DNA from: Morchella semilibera | Lineage: Eukaryota > Ascomycota > Pezizomycetes > Pezizales > Morchellaceae | Assembly: GCA_009192285.1 (NCBI GenBank) | Contig: WBVU01000003.1 | Location: 4,743,973-4,807,972 of the forward strand | DNA: 64,000 nucleotides | Reading direction: 5' to 3' | Shown: piece after piece, positions 53,701 through 64,000 of the stretch | Numbering within the stretch: the first letter of the stretch is position 1 | Layout: each line of letters begins with the position of its first letter | Notes under the pieces: model-generated | What the model saw: the letters and a program-made list of their open reading frames with translations, nothing else | Databases searched by the model: none | Told to the model about the DNA's origin: nothing | Program-made: the position numbers and the translations under genes

Positions 53701-54900
53701 TAAGAAGGCAAAAAAAGTTCAGAAAAATAAAACACAAAATGTGGGGATGAAAAGATGTAGCGGTTGCAAATCGCCTAGGAACTTTCAACAAGAAATCCCA
53801 TTTCTTCCGATCTATCCCACAGACGGGGCCCCCCCACGGGCAACTTATACATAGGAGAAGAGGCGACTCGCGGGAACCTGACAGGCCGAGATAGAAGTGA
53901 TATGACAGTCGGGCATGCTCCCTCCTCCGCTGACTAGCAGCCCAAGTGACATGAAGTAGAATGCCTACATGTACGTAGCACACGCATGGGGTCTATGGCG
54001 TTGATGATGAAGTTGCAGGCATAATCTCGACATGTAGTATTTCATTTTACAGATGATACATGTTGCTTTCTGTATGTGGTTGACAGGAAACCGTTGAGAC
54101 AGGCAGAGTCTGACTTGGTACTCAAAGCAGCTACGAATTTACACGGACGGTGTAGGAGTGTTGTAGGCACTTAGGTGTACCTACATGTAACTACATGTAT
54201 AGATATCCCTAGAGTAGATTCTTACCTACATGCTGTAGCTTACCGGGCCGGTGTTGAGGTTGAATGAGCAGATCCCACAGACTGTGATAACCTGCGCCAG
54301 TGAACGGATAAACAAGATAGATAATACTCGATATTATAGTTCTCATTATGAAGGGTTGCCTAGGGTACATACATGTAGTATATGCTGTTTCTTTGCTTTT
54401 GTGGGTTGGAGGAGGCAGCGGCTGTGTCCCAAATTTCAAAATATGGGGTACATACATGTAACTTAATCTTTATTTGAATGATACCCGGAATCTGGATCAC
54501 GAAGAGAGGAAGTCAGGAAGGCCGAGAAATAGAATAGACACCTATGATGGGTTCCGACATCATCGTCATATCGTCATCGAGCAGGGCGGGGAGAATAAAT
54601 GGTAGGGTCCTCATTGGAATCTTGCTTACCACCCAGACCTTACCCCATCAAGCGAGCGCTTCCCCAGTTTAGCAAGCAGACCTTGGACTCCTTGCATTGG
54701 ACCCTCTCTCACTGTTTCCCTGACCCACTCTGGTCGCAGAAGCCCCCCACCCATAACGAGCCCTGTCTGTCCCCACCAGCAGCATCAATCGAAAAAAGCA
54801 ATGCCGAGATCCGCACACACCCAGAAATTATGGTGTAAGGGAGTATTAACGCCCACGCACTTGGTTATCACCGTCCGCCAGTGAGGCAGGGTTTCTCTGT
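47781..54900. other. Long host spacer, rich in TACATGTA, no gene called
   Basis: About 7 kb without motif-bearing reading frames. I count 16 exact TACATGTA palindromes between 48523 and 54460 (at 48523, 48641, 48735, 48756, 48866, 48872, 49101, 49209, 49222, 49742, 53337, 53966, 54182, 54192, 54370 and 54453). It also has many near matches and microsatellite-like GTATGTATGTAT. Open frames of 60-118 codons are scattered on both strands with no recognisable domain. Unannotated non-coding RNAs or regulatory DNA are possible. Confidence 0.6.
49809..49844. repeat. Four 9-bp tandem repeats
   Basis: Four perfect copies of AGTGTATGA. Too short to suggest more than a minisatellite. Confidence 0.9.
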
Positions 54901-55079
54901 AGGTACAGGTCTCGCCTGTACTCACAATTCAGGTGTCATTCATTCAACATTCAAGTCTCTCCGTAAAGGCCTGAGGTCAAGGAGTGAACGAGTGGATGAG
55001 TTATTGTCAAGATCCTGCTTTCATGCTGGCTCTCTAATTCTGGCGAGGGTAAGAGAAGTTTGTGGTTCCATCTGTAGTT

Positions 55080-55995
55080 GGTACTACACCCCACTATCCT
55101 ACTTGTGTGCTCCCGTTTTCCTTCTAGATCACATCCATCACTCACTACACACACCTCCCTCTCATTCCTTCGCTTACCCTTCCCCTCCCCCGCCGCCGCA
55201 GACTACTATTACTACTACCATATTCCCACCCTCTTGCCTCAACCTCTTGCTTCCGCTCTCGTCCTGTGCCCGACACAACATTCCTTCAAATCTATAATCG
55301 ATTTTGAACACCTCCGTCCATACATAAACAGTACAGATACGTACATATCTTTACAAATAATTTAATTCCGTCCGTTCAAATAGCCTCTTTGGTCTTGTGC
55401 GCCTCTTCCTTGCCATCATCCACTCACCGTCCCCTCGGATTCAAACCACCAATAAGTTGGTAAACCCACCACTCACGGGCTTTCGGCCTCTTCTAGCCTG
55501 ACAGCCCCCAGACTAGACCCTCGAGGTTTCTTCCTCCCATTTCCTTCATACTTATATATATCCTTGATCTCCTGCATGGCACGTCGATATCCGCCGGATT
55601 TCGGACAATCAATTACACTCCTCTTTCCTCTACACTTACCCTTACGTCTTGCTCCTGACTTCATCTCATATCTATAAGCAAGGCGCCCGGCGCCTTCACA
55701 TCTCCCATTCCCCATTTCAGTCCTGACCGGTCTCACACTGAATATCCGCCCTCCCTTCTCTCCTGCACTCTGCACGTACTTGCACCCTCTGCACGCCTCT
55801 GCTAGCTGCTGCTATCTCTCGCACTTCCGCTAATACGTACCGCTAATACCAGTACACCACCCCTCTTCAACTAATTTAGTGCTACCGCAACTCTGGCGAT
55901 CGCAGCTTCTATTACTACTTGACGGCCGTCCCTCCTCACTCTTCGTTCAACGACAGCAACTGCTCTTTTCCCGACAGCACCTAGATACCGCATTG
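55080..55995 (+). promoter_or_regulatory. Pyrimidine-rich promoter and leader of the HAL-like kinase gene
   Basis: Long C/T-rich stretches (CCCTCCCCCGCCGCC near 55185, CTTCTCCTGCACTC near 55755) run up to the ATG at 55996. The frame upstream of that ATG is open for 39 codons but has no ATG, so translation most likely starts at 55996. C/T-rich leaders are common in filamentous ascomycetes. Confidence 0.5.
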
Positions 55996-58004
55996 ATGAA
56001 CAACTCATTTCACTCAGAAGATTCCTGCCCCTCTACCTGCTCAAGCTCGATAGCTTCGCTATCCTCACTGCCAATGACTCCAGAAACCTATCCTGAGTAT
56101 AATCCTTCGGTAGTGCCTGCGCTCTACCCTGCATTAGAGCCTCCCCTACTGGACCTCGATCACACCGACATCCATTCTAAACCAAAGTTTTACATTGGAC
56201 CAGAATCATTAGAAGACAACACCCACGAATGCCACACTGTTCTAGAGGAGGAAGAGGACGATGAGACTGCTAGTGAAGCCCATGAACCACTCACACCAAC
56301 CAGCGACGGCCACTCTGGTATCTTCATTAGCTCTAGCAACGAGGGTTTTCATAGCATCAAGAACGCACCAGCAATCATCAGCACACCTGCTACACCCCCA
56401 TCCAGGAAGACAGCAAGTCCCTCGAATGAACAGCCAAACACGCGTGGGAAACTGAGGCGTCATGCGTCAGAGAAGATTCAAGGACTCATGCGTAGGGTGC
56501 ACTCTTCAGGTCATGTTTCGGACGCTGGGCAGCGCACTCCTTCGCCTACCAAGTCAAAAGGTTTCTTCTCAAGCCAGCGCTCACCAAGTGATTTACAAAT
56601 GACTACACCTCACCCCACAGATGCTCTTTCATCAGCATTGGAAATACCGGTTGCATCACGACCATCAAGCACATTCGATGGGAAGCCCTCACCATCGAAA
56701 CGGCCAAGCATCTTCTCGAGACGTTCCCGTTCCAACAGCGTAAGTGGTATTAAAGATTTGACTGGCAACCCCATTACCCACCCAGCATTGTCTGGAGCCG
56801 GTTCAAAATCACGTGTGATGAGTAGTGTTGTACCAGCCTTGAATGTTCCAGTCATTCCGCTATCATCGAAATACGCAAACCACAGCCATCTGCCTGGGAT
56901 GAGTAAGGTTTGCGGTGAGGGCGTCTCCGCTGTTGTTAAGGTCATGCACAAGATTTCCGGACCACCAAATGAATTGTTTGCCATCAAGGAATTCCGCAAA
57001 AAGAGCAGGAGTGAGACAGCAGGGGAATATGTGGAGAAGATTAACTCAGAGTTTTGCATATCAAAGAGTTTAAATCACCCAAACATTGTTTCGACTGAGG
57101 ATCTCTGCTTCAGCAGCAGTGATAGATGGTGTCATGTGATGGAATACTGTGCTGGGGGTGATCTCTTCAGCTTGATTGAAAAGAATTTCATGAAGGATGA
57201 GGAGAAAATGTGCTGTTTCAAGCAGCTGCTCAGGGGTGTTGCATATCTGCATGATCACGGCATTGCTCATCGGGATATTAAGCCAGAGAATCTCTTGATC
57301 TCTAGCGATGGCCACCTCAAAATAACCGATTTTGGAGTTTCGGAGGTGTTTTGTGGGAAACATCCCGGCGATGCGGGGATTAAATGTGGGATCGAGATGA
57401 ACGAGGTTAGGCTGAGCAAGCCTGGGATTGTTGGAAGCGCACCATACATATCCCCGGAAGTTCAGAATAAAGAAGGTTAGTTCTGATAAGCTGCTCCAGG
57501 GGCCTTGACATGTACTAATTATCGCACATAGGACTTTACGATGCCCGAAAATTGGATGTTTGGTCGTGTGCAATGGTATACTTCGTTCTCGCATTCGGCG
57601 GGCCGTTATGGCACAAAGCAAATGTTAGCGAGAGTTCTCAGTACGGCAAGTACGTTGAATCCTTCGAGATGTGGAGTTCAAGGTATCCCGGCGCCGAAAT
57701 GACAAAAGACGGCACATACCCTCGTCATTATGTCTTCGCTTCTCTTAAGCCAGCAACAAAGCGCCTTCTCTTTCAAATGATGCATCTCGACCCTACAAAG
57801 CGCATTACCATCCAAGAGGCCCTTGCAGATCGGTGGGTGCAAAGTATCGAGTGCTGCAACGTGGATGATCACACCGATCCGTTGTTCAAACATGTGGATG
57901 CTGGATCAAAGTCGGCCTGCAAACAAGCCGGAAAGGTCGGTGTTCACCGGCTACACGTTCATCTTCCTGTCCAGACTGGTTCCCCATTTGGTCGAGAACT
58001 TTAG
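55996..58004 (+). CDS. HAL4/SAT4-like serine/threonine protein kinase
   Basis: Fungal kinase of the HAL/NPR family; the yeast members regulate potassium uptake (Trk1/2) and nutrient transporter stability. Two exons, 55996-57475 and 57532-58004, are joined by a 56-nt GT-AG intron that restores NKEG-LYDARKLDVWS. The product is 650 residues. Residues 1 to about 295 are Ser/Thr/Pro-rich and probably disordered. The kinase domain runs from about 300: glycine loop GEGVSAVVKV, lysine in FAIKEF (about 328), HRDIKPENLLI (about 424), DFGVSE (about 445), SAPYISPE in place of APE (about 482), DVWSCAMVYFVL. The tail with CKQAGKVGVHRLHVHLP matches HAL-type C-termini. The intact frame across 2 kb contrasts with the transposons. 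Confidence 0.92.
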
Positions 58005-59487
58005 ATACGGCATTCAATCAGCTACTCCCCCCGATACGTAACTTTTGAATTTCAATTGGTTCGGTTTCTTTAGACGTGGGAAATCTTTTTTTCGTTTTCA
58101 TTTTTGTCGAAATCAGAACGTGTTTTCATTTTTCCTTGGATCGTGCGGGGGGTGAGGGGTCATATCTTGGGTGGGCGGGTTTGCTTTTTGGGAATTTTCT
58201 TTACTCAGGCGTTCAATGGGTTGATATCCTTTCCCTAGCATTTTACTTTTGTTTCTGTCTTCACATGTCGGCTCTGCGCGCTTTTTACTATGTTTAAACC
58301 ACTTAAAATTGACGTGACAATATTCTTGTCTGTCACCTTGTTAAAGTATAAGGGGGTTCGGTATTTCTTGGGTTGGGTTTCTTTGGCACATAAGTGTGCT
58401 TCCTTTTTTCATTGTTTATATTTTATACATTGCATAGACATCATCAATAACAATATAATAACATGATCTTGTTCAAATAACTGCCAACGTTTGATACGAA
58501 GTTTTTTACTGATGCCATAATCAACTCACTTGTAGCAACACATAAGGGCTATTTTAAAACAGGGCGATGGGCCCCGGAAGACAACAAAACAAGAAACTAA
58601 CATACAGGTATGATAGTCCCTTCCTACGTCTAGAATACTTCTATGTCGTGGCCAGCTAACGTCGGTGAGAACAAACACACACTCACATGAATTTCCAAGT
58701 AGATAGCTCATCCACCCACCTAGTGCAGTTGTCAGCGATCATGCTCGATCGCCGAGCAAATGCGTTAACGACGAGACGATGCACAACATAACTTGCTTTT
58801 TTCCCGGCTCAGGGCAGATTCCGCGGACAATGCATTTTCCAACGGATAAAGAGGGGAGCGGTTCCTGCTCTACTGCGGCGGCTGGTACTTTATAGGACTA
58901 AAATAATGTACTGGTACTGTATGTATTGTTAATTCTGCCTCATATCAATTTTTTATACGTTAACAATTTTTCGTTTCGTCGGCGTATGTATAATTTAAGC
59001 CGTGCTGGCTAAACCTCTTGTGCTGGTACAGCATACATGTAGTCTTGGGCCCTGGCTTGGCTTTTTTTTCTCTTGTATGTATCAGTCTGGTTTGGCAACG
59101 AGGTATTTACGCGCACACCACCACCTTCTCCGGTAGATCTAGATAGAAATAAAAAGAAAGACTATTATCACGAATGGAGGGTGTTCTTTGGCACAAGTTG
59201 TGTGTGTGGTGATGATGGTGATGATGGAAAGAGGGTCTCGAGATCTCCAGAAGGGTTCCCGATGAAATGGAAGTCTCTCTTTTAGGAGGGAAGGGTCGGG
59301 ACGAAGGAGATAGAGGGAGAGGCCCTGCAGCGAATTTAGACAGCTGACCATGCCGAGGGGCTGCTGCTGGTTGGCTGGGTTAGCTGCGTGAAAATAATGG
59401 GGTACTAAGAACCGATAGCAGCCACCAGTTCGATTCACTATCTTCCTTCATTTTTTTCTTCTTTTCTTTCTTGCACCCATCCAATCT

Positions 59488-59504
59488 AAAAAAAAAAAAA
59501 AAAA
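59488..59504. repeat. A17 homopolymer
   Basis: A run of seventeen A preceded by C/T-rich sequence. It could be a retroposed poly(A) tail, but no source sequence or duplication is apparent. Confidence 0.9.
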
Positions 59505-60141
59505 CGGTTGAGCAAAAGTTGATTTCCACAAGGAGACTGGAACGGACAAGCTTTTTGTTCTTGTGCCCGCAGGGAGAGGTGTGGTTCAGACTTAAATGAT
59601 GTGAACTGTGGTTCAATTTATGATCACGATCATTGTCACGATGAGATGGGAGAGACAAAAGAGCAGAAAAAAAATAAAATAAAAATGTTTTCCGTTTAAA
59701 TATTCTTTTTTGCCAAAGTAAGATATTCTAAGCGATTAAAGGATCTACAAATATGAAGATGGAAGGTAGATTGATCATAGAGCCGTGCAGCTGCTTTCCC
59801 TCCGGAACCAGCTGATGAAACGGACAAAAGATGTTGAATACGCCTTGCGTTGGACCTGTTTGAACTTTCGGGGACGCAAGGTCAGTTCAGGGAAGCTTGT
59901 CTTCTGTAAGCTGTACGTCGACGTTTGTATGTATAGAGTACATACTCTGCAATTCCAGGGAAGGCTTAGATTACATATCGAGTTTAATCATCTCATGCAA
60001 CAGTGATTTTTCAGGGCCCGCTTACGTCTTTATCGAAGGGAAGACCCAGTAATTTGATCGTGTCGAATTAGCACAGAGGCAGCAGGGGCAGGGGTGTGGA
60101 ATAAATTAGATTTCTTGACTTGTCTCTTTTGTGGGAGACGT

Positions 60142-60154
60142 GGGGGGGGGGGGG
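60142..60154. repeat. G13 homopolymer
   Basis: Thirteen G. Length is uncertain in any assembly. Confidence 0.85.
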
Positions 60155-61808
60155 TGCACAGCTGTCCTATCATAATGTACTCTCTAGAATAAACCTACTC
60201 CAAAAATGGCTTGGTAGCCAATCATAACATGAGTGGGTGAAGCCACCTGAACATGGGGAAGACAGGATAGGCGGATAGAATGAAGTGCAGTTGCTAGGGT
60301 CACCTACTCTAGAGTAGTAAAGATTTCACTGCGCATGCGTGTATGTAGGTACGACTCTGCTAGGCATTGCTTATGTGGGTGTTCGTCTAAGTAAAGTCAA
60401 TAGCATGTACGCACTCCCGAGATGTACATTGCGCAGCAATTACCAGGCGTTACACAACCTCTAGCCCAAGAAGTGCTCTGAACGGCAGTCCCCGCCAACC
60501 CCACCAAGAAAACTCGGTAAGGCACGTGTCCTTATGCAGAAACCCGTGCATCACTTTGAGGCCAGCCGCCAGCTGCTGCCTATCATCATGATATTGTACC
60601 ACCTACAATACTAGTACTCGTACTCGCGCACAATCAAAACCTCAATAACCACCACCACCACCATCATCATTGCCCTCACCTACTAGCTTCTGACGCAAAA
60701 GGAAAGATCAATCCAACCCGAAAATGCGGGCACCAGCGTCAAGGCAGGCAGAGAAATTAACAACATCACTAGCTCCAGCCTCACCGGATCACTAACCCTC
60801 AGCATACGAATTGCCATTGGATATATTTCATCTCAGACAACAAACTAACGAATCCTAGGATCTCCAAACCGAATCAATGATGACATGACCTTCAATAATT
60901 CTCCCAAACTGAAGGAGGAACCACCGTCCTGATGACTTTCCAATGTCCCAAAGCACTCGTCTGCTGCCACTCAACTAGCGAACCAATTGACCTGTCATTA
61001 AGGAGGATCCCTTTGCTACTGTTGCTGAAGTAGTGTTCTAAATTGATCTCATATTTGGGAAAGAGGTACTGCTCTCTCGCATATGACCCCAGGAAGTCGG
61101 CCCTGGTTGGGGCACGGAAAGTGTAGGGTTTCTCTGACCGGGTACAGAAGATAACCTATGGAGTATAGAAGCCATATTCGGCAACCGGTTAGCCAGCCGA
61201 GACAAAAAGTAAGCTTTTCACAAAAGAAAAGAAAAAGCCACCGGAAATCACGGCATGCTGGGCAAAGGACAGCACATAAACGCCCCAGGCAAAGAAAAGA
61301 GTAATAAAAAAGATTAATACTAATGAATAGAAGATGCAAGGGCGATAAGTTTTTTTCTGCTGATCGAAAAAAAAGAAAATATTAAAGAAATAGTACTGGA
61401 GGTATGTTAAGCCACATGGTAATCAAGCGACGTTTCAGTGGTTATGATTTCGTGGGGTAACGAAGATCCCACAGGAACCGTCTAGCTGCCGAGTAACACA
61501 AAGAGGCTACGAGGGAGCTCTATAAACCACGGCAGCGGGAAAGGAAAGGATATCAAAAAGAAGGAAAAGCATGATTGGCAAAGGGCCGATAGGCCCACAT
61601 TGCTGGGGAATCTCTGTTGCACAACCTAAGAGTGTTCATGCTGGTGCGAACCACAGACCTGGTCGTAAACTTACCCACACGGGAATGGGACCCGGGACCA
61701 AAAGGAAGCAGCATGTTTCCAGAATTATGGCCATGGCCCTCATTCGGCGGGGAAAATGTGAGGAGGGAAACCCCAATGATACGAAAAACATTTGATAATA
61801 ACGCTTAC

Positions 61809-63457
61809 CATGTTTGTAAAGTCAACAGCAGCCGTTTCAACATATTCTTCAGGCATATCCTCTCTGAAAACCCTGCAATTGTTAAAGGTCGACATTACAG
61901 TCATTATGATTGACTTTGCGGCTTGCAGTTTCAGGTCACCAGCCCAGTTCTATATATCACGTGATTAGTTATTGTTTCGGATTTATCACTTCCAACTACC
62001 GCCGCAGCTTAGTCTGGAATGTTAAAAAAGAAGACTGGGTTTTCTTTTTGCACGCCTCTGAGCTTTTAATAAGAAGGAACCCTAGAAGAAACTCACAATC
62101 GCAATGACGCCATCTGCTGTGAGAAGGGTCCGTAGATCACTAAAGAATTCGCCGGTAAAAAGGTTGGCAGGGACAGCTCCACCAGTGAACACATCATGCA
62201 GGATGAATTCATATTGCTTTCGGTTCCTCTCCTTAGAAGCTTCTCTCTTAACAAACCCAATGGCATCTTCAATATAAGCCGTGTGGTTCAATTTCAATGC
62301 GAAAAATTCCTTTGCGTATTTGTAGACGACTGGATCCAGCTCAACAAGATCTGTCTCAACTCCATGCGAAAGTAGGCCGTTTACAGCAGTACCAATCCCC
62401 AATCCGCTGAGAATAGTTATTAGCAATTATGTCAGAAGGGAAATTTTCATTGGTATACATACATAGCCAATGCCCTCGGCTTGGGGTTCTTTGGTGGTGG
62501 GTCAACAAGTCTTACGGCCTCCATAGTCACAAAAATTGCATAAACTGGCTCTTTATACCCAAGGTCAAGGTGCTCAAACCCTTTAGGAGCTCTCTGCCAT
62601 TCACCTCCCAATAAGGAGTGGTCGCATCGCATGACCCGATAACCCTCGGTTTTACTTTCAAGGATAGAAATGTATCCAGTGTTTGACTCCTCACGAGCTA
62701 GCAAGGTGTAATTTGAAAAAGAAAGTGTTTCGTTGAGAGCAGGAGTTGTAACGCACATTGTATTCACTGCCGCCGTATGATACAAAGCTGGAATAGTTGT
62801 TAGTAGCAAAAGTGAAGGCGACAGTAGAGCATAGATCGCCCCAATCAGGTGCGGGAGACCACATCTGGTAAGGATCCACGAAGATCCAATATAGTTTCTC
62901 AAGAGGTTTGGAATATTAGACTGCACGCCCCAGAAAAAGGTCAAAGAGAGAGCACCCAATACAAAGTCGAAGATAGCATTTCCCAGATCCAGGAGCAATG
63001 CCGAGTGTAGCACTGTCAAGAAAAGGACGGGGTAATAAGTGGTCCCCTCCGTATAAATCGGGCCATACCTTGGCCCCCAATTTTCCGAGTACCGGAAAAT
63101 ATACCTCTGGATAGCAGGTGTGTACAGCGCAATGATTGGTAGCAGGTTCTTGAGACCACGCGGCAATCTACCTGGACTGTACTTTGCGGACCACGCCGCG
63201 ATAAAGACGGCTGTTGAGATCTTTGAGTGATACAGGGACGACGGAATATCACCATAGACAGGTGCCAGTGCCAACTGAGAAGCGAAGGAGGCCATGGACG
63301 CGGCCGTGATGAGGGTTAGGGCCTTTACCACCGACATAGCGTTTAGGGGCCCCAGGGCAGCGCTGAGACCCCCTAGAAAGGGCTTCGATTGCTTTGAGGC
63401 TTGTGGGCGCTTCTTTGCTAGCGCACTCTTCCCCTTCTCCGAAAGGCTTGAGACCAT
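61809..63457 (-). CDS. Membrane-anchored spermidine-synthase-like protein (C-terminus unresolved)
   Basis: Spermine/spermidine synthase-fold protein with an N-terminal membrane domain, a common fungal family whose substrate is not established. Start ATG at 63457 (MVSSLSEKGKSALAKK). Exons are 62463-63457, 62097-62406 and 61809-61949, with introns of 56 and 147 nt. The first about 230 residues hold several hydrophobic segments (VVKALTLITAASMASFASQL, LFLTVLHSALLLDLGN, LIGAIYALLSPSLLLLTTI). The Rossmann part has the nucleotide-type loop GLGIGTAVNG, acidic VELDPVVYKYA, the IEDAIGFV segment and DVFTGGAVPANLF. The next exon has NWAGDLKLQA, FNNCRVFREDMPEEY and DFTNM, in the order expected. After DFTNM a GTAAGC donor is present, but I cannot find a convincing acceptor. 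The last 60-100 residues, expected at about 61560-61800, are not placed. Confidence 0.85.
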
Positions 63458-64000
63458 GTTTAGAGAAAACTTGAGTGGTTTTGTCGTCGAGTAAAGTTCG
63501 AACTTAAAAAATAAAGCCCCCAATATTCCGAAGGATTATGCCGAAAGGTTATGACAAGGCCAGCGTGTCGTCAAGAAGCGTATAGAGTAGAGTAGAGGTG
63601 GAACAAGCAGACCGTTACTCCGGCGAGAGGTGTCTTAAAAAGAAGTAGGATCTCCCGCTATCTTGGAGAGTCTACAGGGTTCAGGTCTACTCTACCTCCC
63701 TAAACCGCTCGCTCTAGTCCCTTCCTTTGGCTGGGGCGCCCGGAAGATATTAATGAATAGGACCAAACCACGCTGCACTAACCACAGCGATTTAATCTAC
63801 TACAGACCGTGTCACCTCTATATGTCTTAACGCAATGATGCTTAAAGGTGCTACTACACAGGGAGGGAAGGCTTGCTACTATTCGATTATTAGTAGTAGC
63901 CTGCTGTCTACTAATTACATTCCCAATCGAGCACGTCTTCTATTACATACATACATGTAGTGGTGGCCTTCCGCTATGTAGGTCTACACCCCCCGTGCCT
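63458..64000. other. Upstream region of the spermidine-synthase-like gene
   Basis: No second gene is seen before the window end. It contains a pyrimidine-rich tract near 63690 and one TACATGTA at 63952-63959. Confidence 0.5.

Larger units (their letters stand above)
58005..61560. other. Spacer between kinase and spermidine-synthase-like genes
   Basis: About 3.5 kb with no motif-bearing frame. It holds a T-rich 3' region after the kinase, an A17 run at 59488-59504, a G13 run at 60142-60154, one TACATGTA at 59034-59041 and a CACCACCACCACC tract near 60650. Small unknown genes cannot be excluded. Confidence 0.6.

Noticed and set aside
55473-55775. 100-codon minus-strand frame upstream of the kinase
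   Set aside because: It is the reverse of a C/T-rich leader, which gives Lys/Arg/Gly-rich spurious frames.

Overview
The window looks like nuclear DNA of a filamentous ascomycete. Three host genes have short GT-AG introns of roughly 40-90 nt, and everything else is retrotransposon debris or long spacers. The amount of Ty3/Gypsy (chromovirus) material together with fungal-type host genes suggests a truffle-like pezizomycete (Tuber or a relative). That is inference; nothing in the window proves the species.

Layout. From 1 to about 20.8 kb is a dense nest of solo LTRs, broken minus-strand Gypsy gag-pol copies (3.4-8.3 kb, 9.3-9.7 kb, 15.9-17.9 kb) and one pogo-like DNA transposon (18564-20595) that sits inside an LTR. 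From 21.4 to 25.4 kb is a small host island with a divergent pair: an Hsv2-type PROPPIN (autophagy, minus strand) and a cytoplasmic dynein light intermediate chain (plus strand). From 26 to 36 kb come tandem repeats, more LTRs and two further broken minus-strand Gypsy copies. From 36.9 to 46.9 kb is a minus-strand host locus of unknown function. A complete Gypsy (37279-43131, TSD GATAT) and a solo LTR (43540-44127, TSD CCTTC) have broken it apart. From 47.8 kb to the end the DNA is mostly free of transposons. It carries a HAL4/SAT4-like protein kinase (55996-58004), a membrane-anchored spermidine-synthase-like protein (61809-63457, minus) and long spacers rich in the palindrome TACATGTA.

Repeats. 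LTR-A is about 620-640 bp, runs from TGTCCCGG to CCGTCACA and occurs in both orientations. Seven copies have perfect 5-bp target duplications, so they are true solo LTRs. LTR-B and LTR-C are flanking LTRs of other Gypsy families. A second dispersed unit, usually about 137 bp with CATCAGCAA / TTGCTGATG ends and a core of GGAGACT-type heptamers, occurs at least 15 times. It is inserted into LTRs and into gag and pol codons. Eight copies show perfect but different 2-bp target duplications, which makes this the most unusual system in the window.

Limits. Splice sites were chosen by eye from conserved reading frames. Family assignments come from recognised motifs, not from a search. There is a 183-bp run of N at 15675-15857.
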